This document shows, in pieces, positions 16,816 through 25,061 of a stretch of DNA of 64,000 nucleotides (position 1 is the stretch's first letter; the number at the start of each line of letters is the position of its first letter). Below the pieces are notes generated by a model that worked only from the letters and a program-made list of their open reading frames with translations, searched no databases and had not been told where the DNA came from. The stretch is taken from the NCBI GenBank assembly GCA_036497945.1, contig DASXIN010000166.1:3784-67783 (forward strand), read 5' to 3'. This DNA comes from RYN-230 sp036497945 (GTDB taxonomy: Bacteria; Actinomycetota; Actinomycetes; Streptosporangiales; Streptosporangiaceae). Both the position numbers and the translations under genes were made by a program.

Positions 16816-17832
16816 TCACCGATGCGCAGCCAGCGCCGCGTGGCGGTCGGTGCCCGCCGGCGGCTCCGGGTCGGCATGCACCAGCGCCCCGATCAGCCGC
16901 GGCAGCGCATGCCGCAGGCTGTGCTCCGCGTTGACGGCCACCTGGTGCGCCTGGACCGCACTGGCCGCACCCGCCACAGTGACTTCGCATTCAGCCCGCA
17001 GATTGTGCCCGATCCAGCGCACCCGGACCTGGCCCACGCCCAGCACCCCCGGCGTGCTGTGCAGCGTCCGCTCCACCTGGTCCACCAGTGCCGGGTCAAC
17101 CGCATCCATCAGGCGGCGGTAGATCTCCCGGGCCGCCTGCCACAGCACGACCAGGATCGCCACGGTGATCAGCAGGCCGACCACCGGGTCGGCCCAGCCC
17201 CAGCCGACTGCGACGCCGCCCGCACCCAGCAGTACCGCCAGCGACGTGTAGCCGTCGGTCCGGGCGTGCAGCCCGTCCGCGACCAGCGCCGCCGAGCCGA
17301 TGGTGCGGCCGACCCGGATCCGGTACCGGGCGACCGCCTCATTGCCGATGAACCCGATCACCGCCGCACCGGCCACCGCGATCAGGTTGGACACCGGGCG
17401 GGGCTGGGCCAGCCGGGTCACCGCCGCATAGCCGGCCAGCGCCGAGGACGCCGCGATGACCAGGACGATCGCCACCCCAGCCAGGTCCTCCGCCCGCCCG
17501 TACCCGTAGGTGTAGCGCCGGCTCGGCGGCCGCCTGCCCAGCAGGAAGGCGATCCCCAGCGGCACCGCGGTGAGCGCATCGGCCGCGTTGTGCAGGGTGT
17601 CCCCGAGCAGCGCCACCGACCCCGAGACCGCCACCACCGCGGCCTGCAGCACCGCCGTCACCGCCAGCACCGCCAGCGAGATCCACAGCGCCCGCATCCC
17701 CTCGGCGCTGGCCTCCAGCGCGGCATCCACCTTGTCCGCGGCTTCGTGCGAATGCGGGCGCAGCCCATGCCGGACCCGCCCGGCCAGCCCGTGCCCATGC
17801 TCGTGCCCGTGCTCACCCATGACCGCCAGCAT
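16816..17832 (-). CDS. Cation diffusion facilitator (Zn/Cd/Co/Fe exporter)
   Basis: 338 residues if ATG 17832 is used; ATG 17820 (MGEHGHEHGHG) is an alternative, and neither has a clear Shine-Dalgarno. A His-rich cytosolic N-terminus is followed by six predicted membrane helices. The tetrahedral metal site is seen as DTLHNAAD in helix 2 and DGLHARTD in helix 5, the HxxxD/DxxxD hallmark of CDF proteins. A C-terminal ferredoxin-like domain covers the last 80 residues. It exports divalent metal by proton exchange. Confidence 0.85.
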   Translation of the reverse strand: MLAVMGEHGHEHGHGLAGRVRHGLRPHSHEAADKVDAALEASAEGMRALWISLAVLAVTAVLQAAVVAVSGSVALLGDTLHNAADALTAVPLGIAFLLGRRPPSRRYTYGYGRAEDLAGVAIVLVIAASSALAGYAAVTRLAQPRPVSNLIAVAGAAVIGFIGNEAVARYRIRVGRTIGSAALVADGLHARTDGYTSLAVLLGAGGVAVGWGWADPVVGLLITVAILVVLWQAAREIYRRLMDAVDPALVDQVERTLHSTPGVLGVGQVRVRWIGHNLRAECEVTVAGAASAVQAHQVAVNAEHSLRHALPRLIGALVHADPEPPAGTDRHAALAAHR

Positions 17833-18008
17833 GCTTGAAAAACCGGCCTGCAGCACATCGACAACTGCTCGCCCGACGCGACTGCAAAAGACTTGCATAC
17901 CCAACGCCGACAACTTGGACTGATGTGCCTACAGCGCAGTCTGCGGCCCGGCGCTCCGGAATTCGCGACTTATAAGTAAATGAAATCGGGTCAGCCGCGA
18001 GCGCCCCG

Positions 18009-18860
18009 TTATGGTGCCGGAAATCCTTGTGGGGCGGCCGGCCGCGCGGGCTGCGTGGCACGCACCGCGGCCCTTGCGTGCTGGGCGGTGTGCAGCAGCG
18101 TCTGGCCCTTCACGAACCAGGAGACACCAAAGGCGAAGACCGCGAGCGCCTCGAAGATGAACAGCCAGGGCCCGTACGCCTTCACCGACGCCGGGAGCAG
18201 GTTTGACGCAGCGGCCAGCAGCACGCACGCCAAGATCGTGCCGCCGCAGGCCCGGTAGACGGTAGTACGCACCTTCTTCTTCGCTGGCTGGTCGCCGCTG
18301 GGCGCGGCCAAGCCCAGCCCGTACCAGATCCGGCTCATCCCGGTCTGGCCCTCCGGTGTGGGGGCCGGCTTGGCGAAACGTAGCGCCATCAGACCCAGCG
18401 CGATGAACGTGACGGCGGCGAAGAACAGGTGCACATCGCCCACGACCTGCTGGGTCATCGTCAACGGCCGGACCGCCGGCTTGGTCGGGCAGAACGCCAC
18501 CCCGATCGCACCCAGCCCGGCGATATTGGTGATCCAGCGATCCACTTCGTCATACCCGTCATAGGCCAGCAGAAAGACGCCGAGCGCACACAGCGCACCG
18601 ACAAAGACGTTGCGCATGTGGGTGTAGTAATAGCCGCTCATGGAGCCCGGCAATGAGGTCGTGAAGATGGCGTTACCAGCCAGCAGCACGGCCGGCAGCA
18701 GGGTGCCGATCCAGCCCACCGTCTTCCGCAGGTACATATACGAGATAATCAGCTCGTTCTTCTCCGGGTCCCGTTGCCGCACCGGTGCCACCCCGCCTCT
18801 GCTGCTGATCAACCGGGCAGGCTCCTGCCGTGCCCAACTGGACAGAGGCCTGGAATTCAC
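18009..18860 (-). CDS. Multi-spanning membrane protein, unknown function
   Basis: 283 residues from GTG 18860; the start is uncertain because AGGA lies too close to it, and the first roughly 40 residues may be untranslated. About six membrane helices follow, including VGWIGTLLPAVLLAGNAIF and VFVGALCALGVFLLAY. The conserved stretch SGYYYTHMRNVFVGALCALG resembles uncharacterised actinobacterial membrane proteins. No transport or catalytic motif is recognised. Confidence 0.65.
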   Translation of the reverse strand: MNSRPLSSWARQEPARLISSRGGVAPVRQRDPEKNELIISYMYLRKTVGWIGTLLPAVLLAGNAIFTTSLPGSMSGYYYTHMRNVFVGALCALGVFLLAYDGYDEVDRWITNIAGLGAIGVAFCPTKPAVRPLTMTQQVVGDVHLFFAAVTFIALGLMALRFAKPAPTPEGQTGMSRIWYGLGLAAPSGDQPAKKKVRTTVYRACGGTILACVLLAAASNLLPASVKAYGPWLFIFEALAVFAFGVSWFVKGQTLLHTAQHARAAVRATQPARPAAPQGFPAP

Positions 18861-19005
18861 TCCTGATACCCGGCGGGTGCGGACGTAGCCTCGATGCCGT
18901 GGACGCTCCCGCGTGGCCGGAGGTAGCCGGGCGGCTCAGCCGGGAGCTGGGTGAGCCGGTGCGGGCGGCCGGGCCGCTCACCCCGCGGCGACTGTCGCGG
19001 ATGAC

Positions 19006-19164
19006 CTGGGCGGCCCGGTCCGAGCGAGCCGGCCCGCCCCACCATGCGCTGCCGCGGCTGTCCAGCAGCGCGTCGAGCATGCGCAGCACATCGTCGTGGG
19101 TGTAGATGAACTGGTCCGGAGCCCACCGCTCATCGAAGAACGCTGGATCATCGAATCCGGTCAT
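19006..19164 (-). pseudogene. N-terminal remnant, possibly SAM-dependent methyltransferase
   Basis: From ATG 19164 the frame reads MTGFDDPAFFDERWAPDQFI, then DDVLRMLDALLDSRGSAWW. This resembles the leading helices of a class I methyltransferase, where a SAM-binding ELGCGxG motif should follow. Instead the frame turns into Arg/Ser/Pro-rich shadow sequence after about 50 residues and no SAM motif appears. I interpret it as a truncated gene head; the family call is tentative. Confidence 0.35.
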
Positions 19165-19286
19165 ATCGCCCACCCAAGCCGCTACCCCCGGCCAGTGCCA
19201 GTGATTTTGCCGGACCGATGAGTCTGGCGCCGGCCGGCCCGTCTGATCTACAGACGATGACTGACCTGCCGCACCAGGAGATGGCC

Positions 19287-19906
19287 ATGACCGATGACGC
19301 CGACCTGCAGCCTGCCGTAGCCGCCGAGTTCCTGGCTCTGGCTTACCTGCTCGATGACGCGGCCAAGGAGGACTGGGACACCCCGTCGCTGTGTGCGGGC
19401 TGGCGGGTCCGCGAAGTGATCGCCCACATGACCATGGCCGCGCGCTATCCGGAAGACCAGTTCATGGCCGAACTGCGCCGCTGCGACTTCGACTTCACCC
19501 TGTTGTCCAACCAGATCGCCACCCGGGACGCCGAACTGCCCGTCGCCGAACTGGTCAGCAACCTGCGCAGCGAGGTCATGCAGCAGTGGACGCGCCGGGC
19601 GGCGGGTACCACGGCGCGCTCAACCATGTGGTGATCCATGGCCTGGACGTGACCGTGCCGCTCGGGGTGCGGCGCCGTTCGCCGGACCAGACCATCCGGG
19701 TCGTCCTTGGTGATCTCACCGTGGGTGGCGGGCACGCGCACTTCGGCACCAGCATCGCCGGGCGCCGCCTGACAGCCACCGATCTGGACTGGTCGTTCGG
19801 GTCAGGCCCGCTGCTGCGCGGCCAGGCCGGGGACCTGGCCCTGGCCATGTGCGGTCGGACGGTCCCGGCCGGACGGCTGGAGGGCGAGCCGCTGCCGACT
19901 GCCTGA
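19287..19906 (+). pseudogene. Mycothiol-dependent maleylpyruvate isomerase family gene, frameshifted
   Basis: From ATG 19287 (AGGAG six bases upstream) the first frame gives an MDMPI-type DinB helix bundle with GWRVREVIAHMTMAA, the first metal-ligand helix. Near 19595 one base appears to be missing: CAGTGGACG is followed by five bases before GGCGGCGGG, where the family has a WTPPGGGYHGALNH turn. The other frame then continues GYHGALNHVVIHGLDVTVPL to the natural end. Both histidine motifs are therefore present but out of register. Either a recent pseudogene or a sequencing error in a G/C run. Confidence 0.7.
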
Positions 19907-19960
19907 CACGGCTCGGAGGGGAATCATCTGCGCAGGTGAGCGCTGTGTTCTACTGGAAAA

Positions 19961-20866
19961 GTGGCGGATCAGACACTCGGCCGACGGCACGGACGGCACC
20001 GGAAAAAGGAACTCCGGCGCCAGCGGGCCCAGCGGACCAGACAGGTCCGGGCCAGAGTCCGGCTGATGATCGAAATCACCGCCCGGGCGGGCTCCTACCG
20101 CAAGGGTCTGCTGGCCGCGGCCGTGCAGCTCAGCCCGGAGGAAGCGACCATCATTTCCGATCTGGAACAGCACGGCCTGCAGGTTCCGCAACTGCGTGAC
20201 GTGCTGTGCGGTGGCCACGTGCTGGTGGACGACCCGGAACTGTACGAAGCCTGGCGGTTCAGCAAGGTCAGCCATCAGCGCGTGTCCAGCCACCACCGCG
20301 ACATCGACAAGACGCGCTTTCCGGACATCGGCATGCGCGGCCCGCTGGTCCGGGAGAAACTGCACGGCCGGACGGCCCAGGGCACCTGGGTGCAGCTGGA
20401 GAAGACGCCCGCCGCGTTCGGCCAGCGGAAACTGCCCAGCCTGACCGACCTCCGGCACCTGATGGACTACGTCGTCTACCGGGTGACCCGCAGCAACGTG
20501 GGCCCGTGGGGCCTTTCCCGGCTGACCGAGCGGCGGCCCATGTACCTGTCCCCGGCGCTGGCCGTGCCCACGTCGATGTCGCCGCCAGTCGCGGACGCAC
20601 TGGCCGCGACGCTGCGCCGGATCGAGCAGGAGGATGACACCACGGCGGTGTCCGCCGACCTGGCCGCCCGGTTCCCGCCGCCTAGCCAGCTGGATCCGGT
20701 GAACGAGCTGGGCGAGGCGCTCCCGGAACGGGCCGGGCGCGGCTTGTTCGGCAACTCGGAGGTGTGGGTGACCGAGAGCCCGTCGCGGACGGCGACCGCG
20801 ATCTTGGGCCAGCGTGCCGGAGCGGTGCCCGCCACCGCACTGTGGGCCCGGGCAGAGCCGTCATGA
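19961..20866 (+). CDS. Hypothetical protein, coupled to the next gene
   Basis: 301 residues from GTG 19961. A very basic N-terminus (RRHGRHRKKELRRQRAQRTR) is followed by a soluble domain rich in charged helices and a conserved-looking core: VSSHHRDIDKTRFPDIGMRG, LTDLRHLMDYVVYRVTRSN. No signal peptide, membrane segment or known motif is visible. The stop overlaps the next ATG (ATGA), so the pair probably works together. The basic N-terminus could bind nucleic acid. I do not recognise the family. Confidence 0.55.
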   Translation: MADQTLGRRHGRHRKKELRRQRAQRTRQVRARVRLMIEITARAGSYRKGLLAAAVQLSPEEATIISDLEQHGLQVPQLRDVLCGGHVLVDDPELYEAWRFSKVSHQRVSSHHRDIDKTRFPDIGMRGPLVREKLHGRTAQGTWVQLEKTPAAFGQRKLPSLTDLRHLMDYVVYRVTRSNVGPWGLSRLTERRPMYLSPALAVPTSMSPPVADALAATLRRIEQEDDTTAVSADLAARFPPPSQLDPVNELGEALPERAGRGLFGNSEVWVTESPSRTATAILGQRAGAVPATALWARAEPS

Positions 20867-21621
20867 CGGCCGCTGACCCGGCCGGCCCGGCCACGCCGGG
20901 CGCCGGCCCGGCCAGGACGGCGTCGGTGCCGGCCGGGCTGATCACCTCTGTCGTGGACCTGGTGCACACCGGGCCGGTGCATCTCGGTGCCTACACCGTC
21001 GCCGAGCTGACCGCGGTCGACGCGATCGTAGACTTCCTGGAGGCCCGCCCGTCCGACGAGGTGCTGGCCGAGGCGGTCCGCTCCCTCGCCGCCCGCCAGC
21101 TGCTGGTGGCCGGGCCGCCCGGCGATCAGATCCAGGTGCGCGGCGACCTGGGCATCGCGGTGGTGTTCCAGCAACGGGCCCGGACTGTGCTGGACGCCCG
21201 GGTCACCGGCACCGGACCCGGCGAGCCGTGGCGGATCCTGCTGCTGCCGCAGCCCGAGCGGATCTGCCTGGTGGTCCGCGTCGACGCCCTCGGCGTGCAC
21301 GAACTCGGCCTGTTTCCGCTGGATGAGGCGCTGCGCATGCTCAGCGCCCTACTGCCCCGCGGGTCTCGGGCGGAAAGCAGCCCGGGTACCGACGCTGACC
21401 AGGTGCTCGGCACCGCCGAGCGGACCGCGCTGGTCACCGTGACCCAGTACCGCACCGAGGGATCGGCCGAGATCGCGGGCGACAGCACCGACCTGATCCT
21501 GGCCCGCCGGGACGGCCGGCTGCATGTCTTCCAGCGGGACCCCGCCGATCGCAGCAAGCTGATACCCAGGCCGCCGGACGGCAGGAACGTGCGCGACACG
21601 CTGGCCAGCCTGCTCGGCTAG
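20863..21621 (+). CDS. Hypothetical protein, partner of the upstream gene
   Basis: 252 residues from ATG 20863, translationally coupled to the preceding gene. Layout: a Pro/Ala-rich first 20 residues, a helical region (AYTVAELTAVDAIVDFLEAR), then two beta-rich halves with similar motifs (IQVRGDLGIAVVFQQRARTV; LILARRDGRLHVFQRDPADR). The overall pattern recalls cytosolic ESX-secretion-associated chaperones of the EspG type, but similarity by eye is weak and no ESX genes lie nearby. Function unassigned. Confidence 0.55.
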   Translation: MTAADPAGPATPGAGPARTASVPAGLITSVVDLVHTGPVHLGAYTVAELTAVDAIVDFLEARPSDEVLAEAVRSLAARQLLVAGPPGDQIQVRGDLGIAVVFQQRARTVLDARVTGTGPGEPWRILLLPQPERICLVVRVDALGVHELGLFPLDEALRMLSALLPRGSRAESSPGTDADQVLGTAERTALVTVTQYRTEGSAEIAGDSTDLILARRDGRLHVFQRDPADRSKLIPRPPDGRNVRDTLASLLG

Positions 21622-21644
21622 TCAGCCAGTCCCGCCAGGCTGGC

Positions 21645-21968
21645 TCAGGGCGAGCTGCCGAACCCCCGGCCCACCCGGGCGGCCGTCGGCTGCCAGGCCG
21701 GCGATGGACCCGTCGGTGGGTCGCCGAACCGCCGGTCCCCGGTGTCAGCCATCGTCCCCGCGCCGCCGCCCTGGCCTGACCGGGCCCGCCGGGCCGTCCA
21801 GCGTTCCGTGCAGCCCCTGGTGTCCTGGCAGTACCACCTGACATCGGGACACGCGCCGCCGCCGTCGGCCACCATGCTGCTCGTCGGAAGCCGGGTTCCG
21901 CACATCCAGCAGGACTGCACCCCGGCGGACCGCATCGTGGGGAAAGCCAGCCGCTCCTCGTCAGTCAT
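21645..21968 (-). CDS. Small zinc-ribbon-like protein
   Basis: 107 residues from ATG 21968 with GGAGGTGAG upstream. The conserved block is CWMCGTRLPTSSMVADGGGA, followed by CPDVRWYCQDTRGCTERW. Its cysteines (C-x2-C, then three more) could bind a zinc ion, and small proteins with this block are common in actinobacteria. The last 45 residues are Pro/Gly-rich and probably disordered. The role is unknown. Confidence 0.65.
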   Translation of the reverse strand: MTDEERLAFPTMRSAGVQSCWMCGTRLPTSSMVADGGGACPDVRWYCQDTRGCTERWTARRARSGQGGGAGTMADTGDRRFGDPPTGPSPAWQPTAARVGRGFGSSP

Positions 21969-22119
21969 CGTTACGCTCACCTCCACAACCGACCTCCGGC
22001 AGTCTGGCACGCCAACGGCCGGTCGGTCCATGCCGTCCATGGGATGACTTGGTGCACGCTGGCCCGTCACAGCCCAGCCGGCGGGCCCGGTGCGGCAGAC
22101 TGAACCGGGTGGGAAGCGC

Positions 22120-23247
22120 CTAGCCCGCCGCGGCCCGGACCGCGATCTGGCTGATGAACGGCAGCCGCACGCCGAGGCTGGCCTGCTGATCGGTGCTGGC
22201 ATTGACCGCGCGCACCGCGCCGGTATCGGTCACCACGAACAGCCACCGGCTGTCCGGCGACCAGGCCATCGTCTCGTTGGCCCCGTTCTCGCTGATCGGC
22301 AGGCTGAGCAGCCGGTTGGCCCCGGACCGCAGGTCGAGCAGGTGCACGCTGAGCTGGCTGTCCCGGCCCAGCTCCAGGACCGCGGCCGCCGCACCGTCCG
22401 GCGCGATGATCCCGGGCGGCCACGGGGTCAGCGGGGTATGCGGCAGCGCCGGGCCGGGCAGCGTCCGCTGCGCGCCGGTGGCATTGTCCACCACTACGGT
22501 GTGACAGTGCTGCCGGTGGCCGGGGCAGGTCACCGCCAGCCAGCGGCCGGGCCCAACCGCGAGCGGCTCCAGGCTCAGCCGGCGCAGCCCGCCCGGCCCG
22601 GCGTCGAACGTGCCATCCGGGCCAGTGAGCAGCGCACCCCCCGACCCGTCAGCGGTGGCGGTCAGCGGGAGCGGCCCGCCCGGGGGCAGCGGCACCGAGG
22701 CCTGCCGGGTGCCGTCGAGCCCGGTCAGCGCGAGCGCCGCGTGCCCGACGCTAGCCGTCACCACCCACACCTGCCCGGGCCGCGGGCCGGGCAGCGCCGG
22801 GCCGCCCTGGCTGAGCAAGCCAGGCAGCCCTCGGGGCGGCTTGCCGTCGGGCACCAGGTAGCCGGGCACGAAATCCATTGGCCGGATGATGGCCTGATGC
22901 GAGTCGAGCACGAAGGATACCGGCCCGCTGCTGGCCAGGGCCGGGACCCGGGTCCAGGTCACCCGGCCGGTCGCCGGCTCGACCGACACCATGCCGCCGG
23001 GGCCGCGGCCGAACAGCTCCCAGCGGGCCGTGGTGCCGAGCAGCTGGTGGCCGAGGTCGGTCACGGTGACCGCGGGATGCGGGGCCGGCCGGAACGGCTG
23101 CCCGGGGCGGGTGACCAGCACCACCACGACCGCGGCCGCCGCGGCCACGCCGAGCAGCACCCAGCCGGCCCAGCGGGCCGACCGGCCCGGCCCGCGGCGC
23201 GGCCGGTCCGATGAGCCGAAGCTGACCAGATCCTCATCCGGATCCAT
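22120..23247 (-). CDS. Membrane-anchored beta-propeller-like protein
   Basis: 375 residues. The acidic cytosolic N-terminus is followed by one membrane helix (residues about 26-46, GWVLLGVAAAAAVVVVLV). An extracytoplasmic domain of repeated beta-strand units follows: MVSVEPATGRVTWTRVPAL, AALALTGLDGTRQASVPLP, VSVHLLDLRSGANRLLSLP-like units and MAWSPDSRWLFVVTDTGAV. This is the WD40/PQQ-like propeller pattern found in anchored actinobacterial sensors or scaffold proteins. It is divergent from the DedA gene. Confidence 0.7.
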   Translation of the reverse strand: MDPDEDLVSFGSSDRPRRGPGRSARWAGWVLLGVAAAAAVVVVLVTRPGQPFRPAPHPAVTVTDLGHQLLGTTARWELFGRGPGGMVSVEPATGRVTWTRVPALASSGPVSFVLDSHQAIIRPMDFVPGYLVPDGKPPRGLPGLLSQGGPALPGPRPGQVWVVTASVGHAALALTGLDGTRQASVPLPPGGPLPLTATADGSGGALLTGPDGTFDAGPGGLRRLSLEPLAVGPGRWLAVTCPGHRQHCHTVVVDNATGAQRTLPGPALPHTPLTPWPPGIIAPDGAAAAVLELGRDSQLSVHLLDLRSGANRLLSLPISENGANETMAWSPDSRWLFVVTDTGAVRAVNASTDQQASLGVRLPFISQIAVRAAAG

Positions 23248-23410
23248 ACCTCATCATCACCCTGGCCGGCGGCAGGCAAGTCAGCAGGCCGCCGAACCTC
23301 TGCATCAGGTATGAAACGGGCCGCCATCCGTTCGGCCCTGGCCTGTGCGGGTACGGCAGGAAAGCATCGGGCCCGGCCGTACCGGGCCACTGCGAAGGAG
23401 GCACAGGTAA

Positions 23411-24196
23411 ATGCTGACCGGGCACGCGCCGATGCTGGCGGCGCTCAACCCGCTGAGTTCCACCTCGGTGCTGGCCAGCCTGGGCACGCTCGGCGTGTTC
23501 CTGGTCATGTTCGCCGAGACCGGGCTGCTCATCGGCTTCTTCCTGCCCGGTGACTCACTGCTGTTCACGGCCGGGCTGCTGTGCACGGGCACCGTGTCGC
23601 ACGCCGCCCACCTGTCGCTGCCGCTGGTCATCCTGGCCGCGGCCGGCGGCGCGCTGCTCGGCGCGCAGACCGGCTTCTACATCGGCCGGGCGGGCGGGCG
23701 CCCGCTGCTGCAGCGCAGCCAGAGCCCCTACCTGCGCACTGGGGTGGAACGGGCCGGGCGGCTGCTGGACCGGTATGGCCACCGGAAGGCCATCGTGCTG
23801 GCCCGGTTCATCCCGGTGGTCCGCACCGTGCTCAACCCGCTGGCCGGGGCCCTGAACGTGCCGACCCGGACGTTCACCATCTGGCAGGTCGTCGGCGGGC
23901 TGCTCTGGTCGGTCGGGGTCACCCTGGCCGGCTACACGCTGGGCTCGGCCATCCCCGGCATCGACACCTACCTGCTGCCCGCCATCGCCGTCATCGTGGT
24001 GCTCTCGCTCATCCCCATCGGCCTGGAGATCTACCGCACCCGGGCCGAGATTCGCCGCGGTGACGGGGCAAGGCCGGACGACGACCAGGACCGCCCCGAC
24101 GACGGCAGCAGCAAGACGCCGGACCAGGCCACCGCGCGGCGGCCGGCGGCTGCGGGCCAGCGGCGGGCCGGCCATGATGACCCGGGTAACCAGTGA
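23411..24196 (+). CDS. DedA family membrane protein
   Basis: 261 residues, with GAAGGAGG ahead of ATG 23411. Hallmarks of DedA (VTT/SNARE-assoc) proteins are present: the re-entrant motif ETGLLIGFFLPGDSLLFTAG, GGALLGAQTGFYIGRAGG, and RYGHRKAIVLARFIPVVRTV with the conserved F/Y-x-ARFxPxxR. DedA proteins flip lipid carriers such as undecaprenyl phosphate or phospholipids. The last 50 residues are hydrophilic and Asp/Arg-rich. Confidence 0.9.
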   Translation: MLTGHAPMLAALNPLSSTSVLASLGTLGVFLVMFAETGLLIGFFLPGDSLLFTAGLLCTGTVSHAAHLSLPLVILAAAGGALLGAQTGFYIGRAGGRPLLQRSQSPYLRTGVERAGRLLDRYGHRKAIVLARFIPVVRTVLNPLAGALNVPTRTFTIWQVVGGLLWSVGVTLAGYTLGSAIPGIDTYLLPAIAVIVVLSLIPIGLEIYRTRAEIRRGDGARPDDDQDRPDDGSSKTPDQATARRPAAAGQRRAGHDDPGNQ

Positions 24197-24238
24197 CCGC
24201 GGACGACTGCGGGCCACCTTCGAGCCACCGGGCCACGC

Positions 24239-25027
24239 TCACAGGTCGGGCAGGCCCAGGTCGAGGTTGGGCCGCTCGATGCCGCCGTCCACCTCGAGGA
24301 TCTTCCCGGTAATGTAGCTGGCCGCCGGGGAGGCCAGGAAGACGGCCGCCGCGGCCACCTCGTCCGGGTCACCGATCCGGCCCAGCGGCGTGGCCTGCTC
24401 CATCTGCCCGCGCAGCGTGTCGTCGGTGAGCACGATGTCCAGCGCGGAGGTGGCCACCGCGCCGACCGCGATCGCATTGACCCTGATCCGCGGGGCCAGG
24501 TCGGCCGCGGCGAGCCGGGTGTAGTGGGCCAGCGCCGCCTTGGCCGTCCCGTAAGCCAGGTAACCCCGGCCCGCGGTCCGCCCGACCGCGGAGGTGATGC
24601 TGACGACCGCACCGCCGCCGGAGGCCAGCAGCGCGGGCACCGCCGCCTGGGTCAGCCGGTGCGCGGTGCCCACGTTGAACTGGAAGGCGTCAGCCAGGTG
24701 CCGGGGCTTGGTGGCCAGGAACGGCCGGGGCATCGCGCCGCCGACGTTGTTCACCACGATGTCCAGCCGCCCGAAGGCGGCCAGCGCGGTGTCCACCAGC
24801 CCGGCCATCGCGTCCAGGTCGCCCAGGTCGGCCGGGACGGTGACCGCCCGGCGGCCCGCCTCCTCGATCTTCCGGGCCACCTTGGCCAGCTCGGCCTCGG
24901 TCCGGGCCGAGATCAGCACGTCGGCCCCGGCCTGGGCCAGCGCCACCGCGGTGGCCGCGCCGATCCCCCGCCCCGCCCCGGTCACCACGGCCGCCTGGCC
25001 GCTGACGCGGAATCGATCCAGAATCAT
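24239..25027 (-). CDS. Short-chain dehydrogenase/reductase
   Basis: 262 residues of the classical SDR family: TGAGRGIGAATAVALA binds the dinucleotide (residues about 16-31), NNVGG follows beta4, and the catalytic set is Ser in VSITSAVG, Tyr-Lys in YLAYGTAK. The cofactor is probably NAD(P)H; the R/K pattern after beta2 (SARTEAEL) favours NADP. The closing segment ITGKILEVDGGIERPNLD resembles FabG-like actinobacterial SDRs. Substrate unknown. It lies 34 bases downstream of the deacetylase gene and may share its transcript. Confidence 0.85.
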   Translation of the reverse strand: MILDRFRVSGQAAVVTGAGRGIGAATAVALAQAGADVLISARTEAELAKVARKIEEAGRRAVTVPADLGDLDAMAGLVDTALAAFGRLDIVVNNVGGAMPRPFLATKPRHLADAFQFNVGTAHRLTQAAVPALLASGGGAVVSITSAVGRTAGRGYLAYGTAKAALAHYTRLAAADLAPRIRVNAIAVGAVATSALDIVLTDDTLRGQMEQATPLGRIGDPDEVAAAAVFLASPAASYITGKILEVDGGIERPNLDLGLPDL

Positions 25028-25061
25028 GCCGCCAGCCTACGAGAAAAAGCTAGAACACGTT

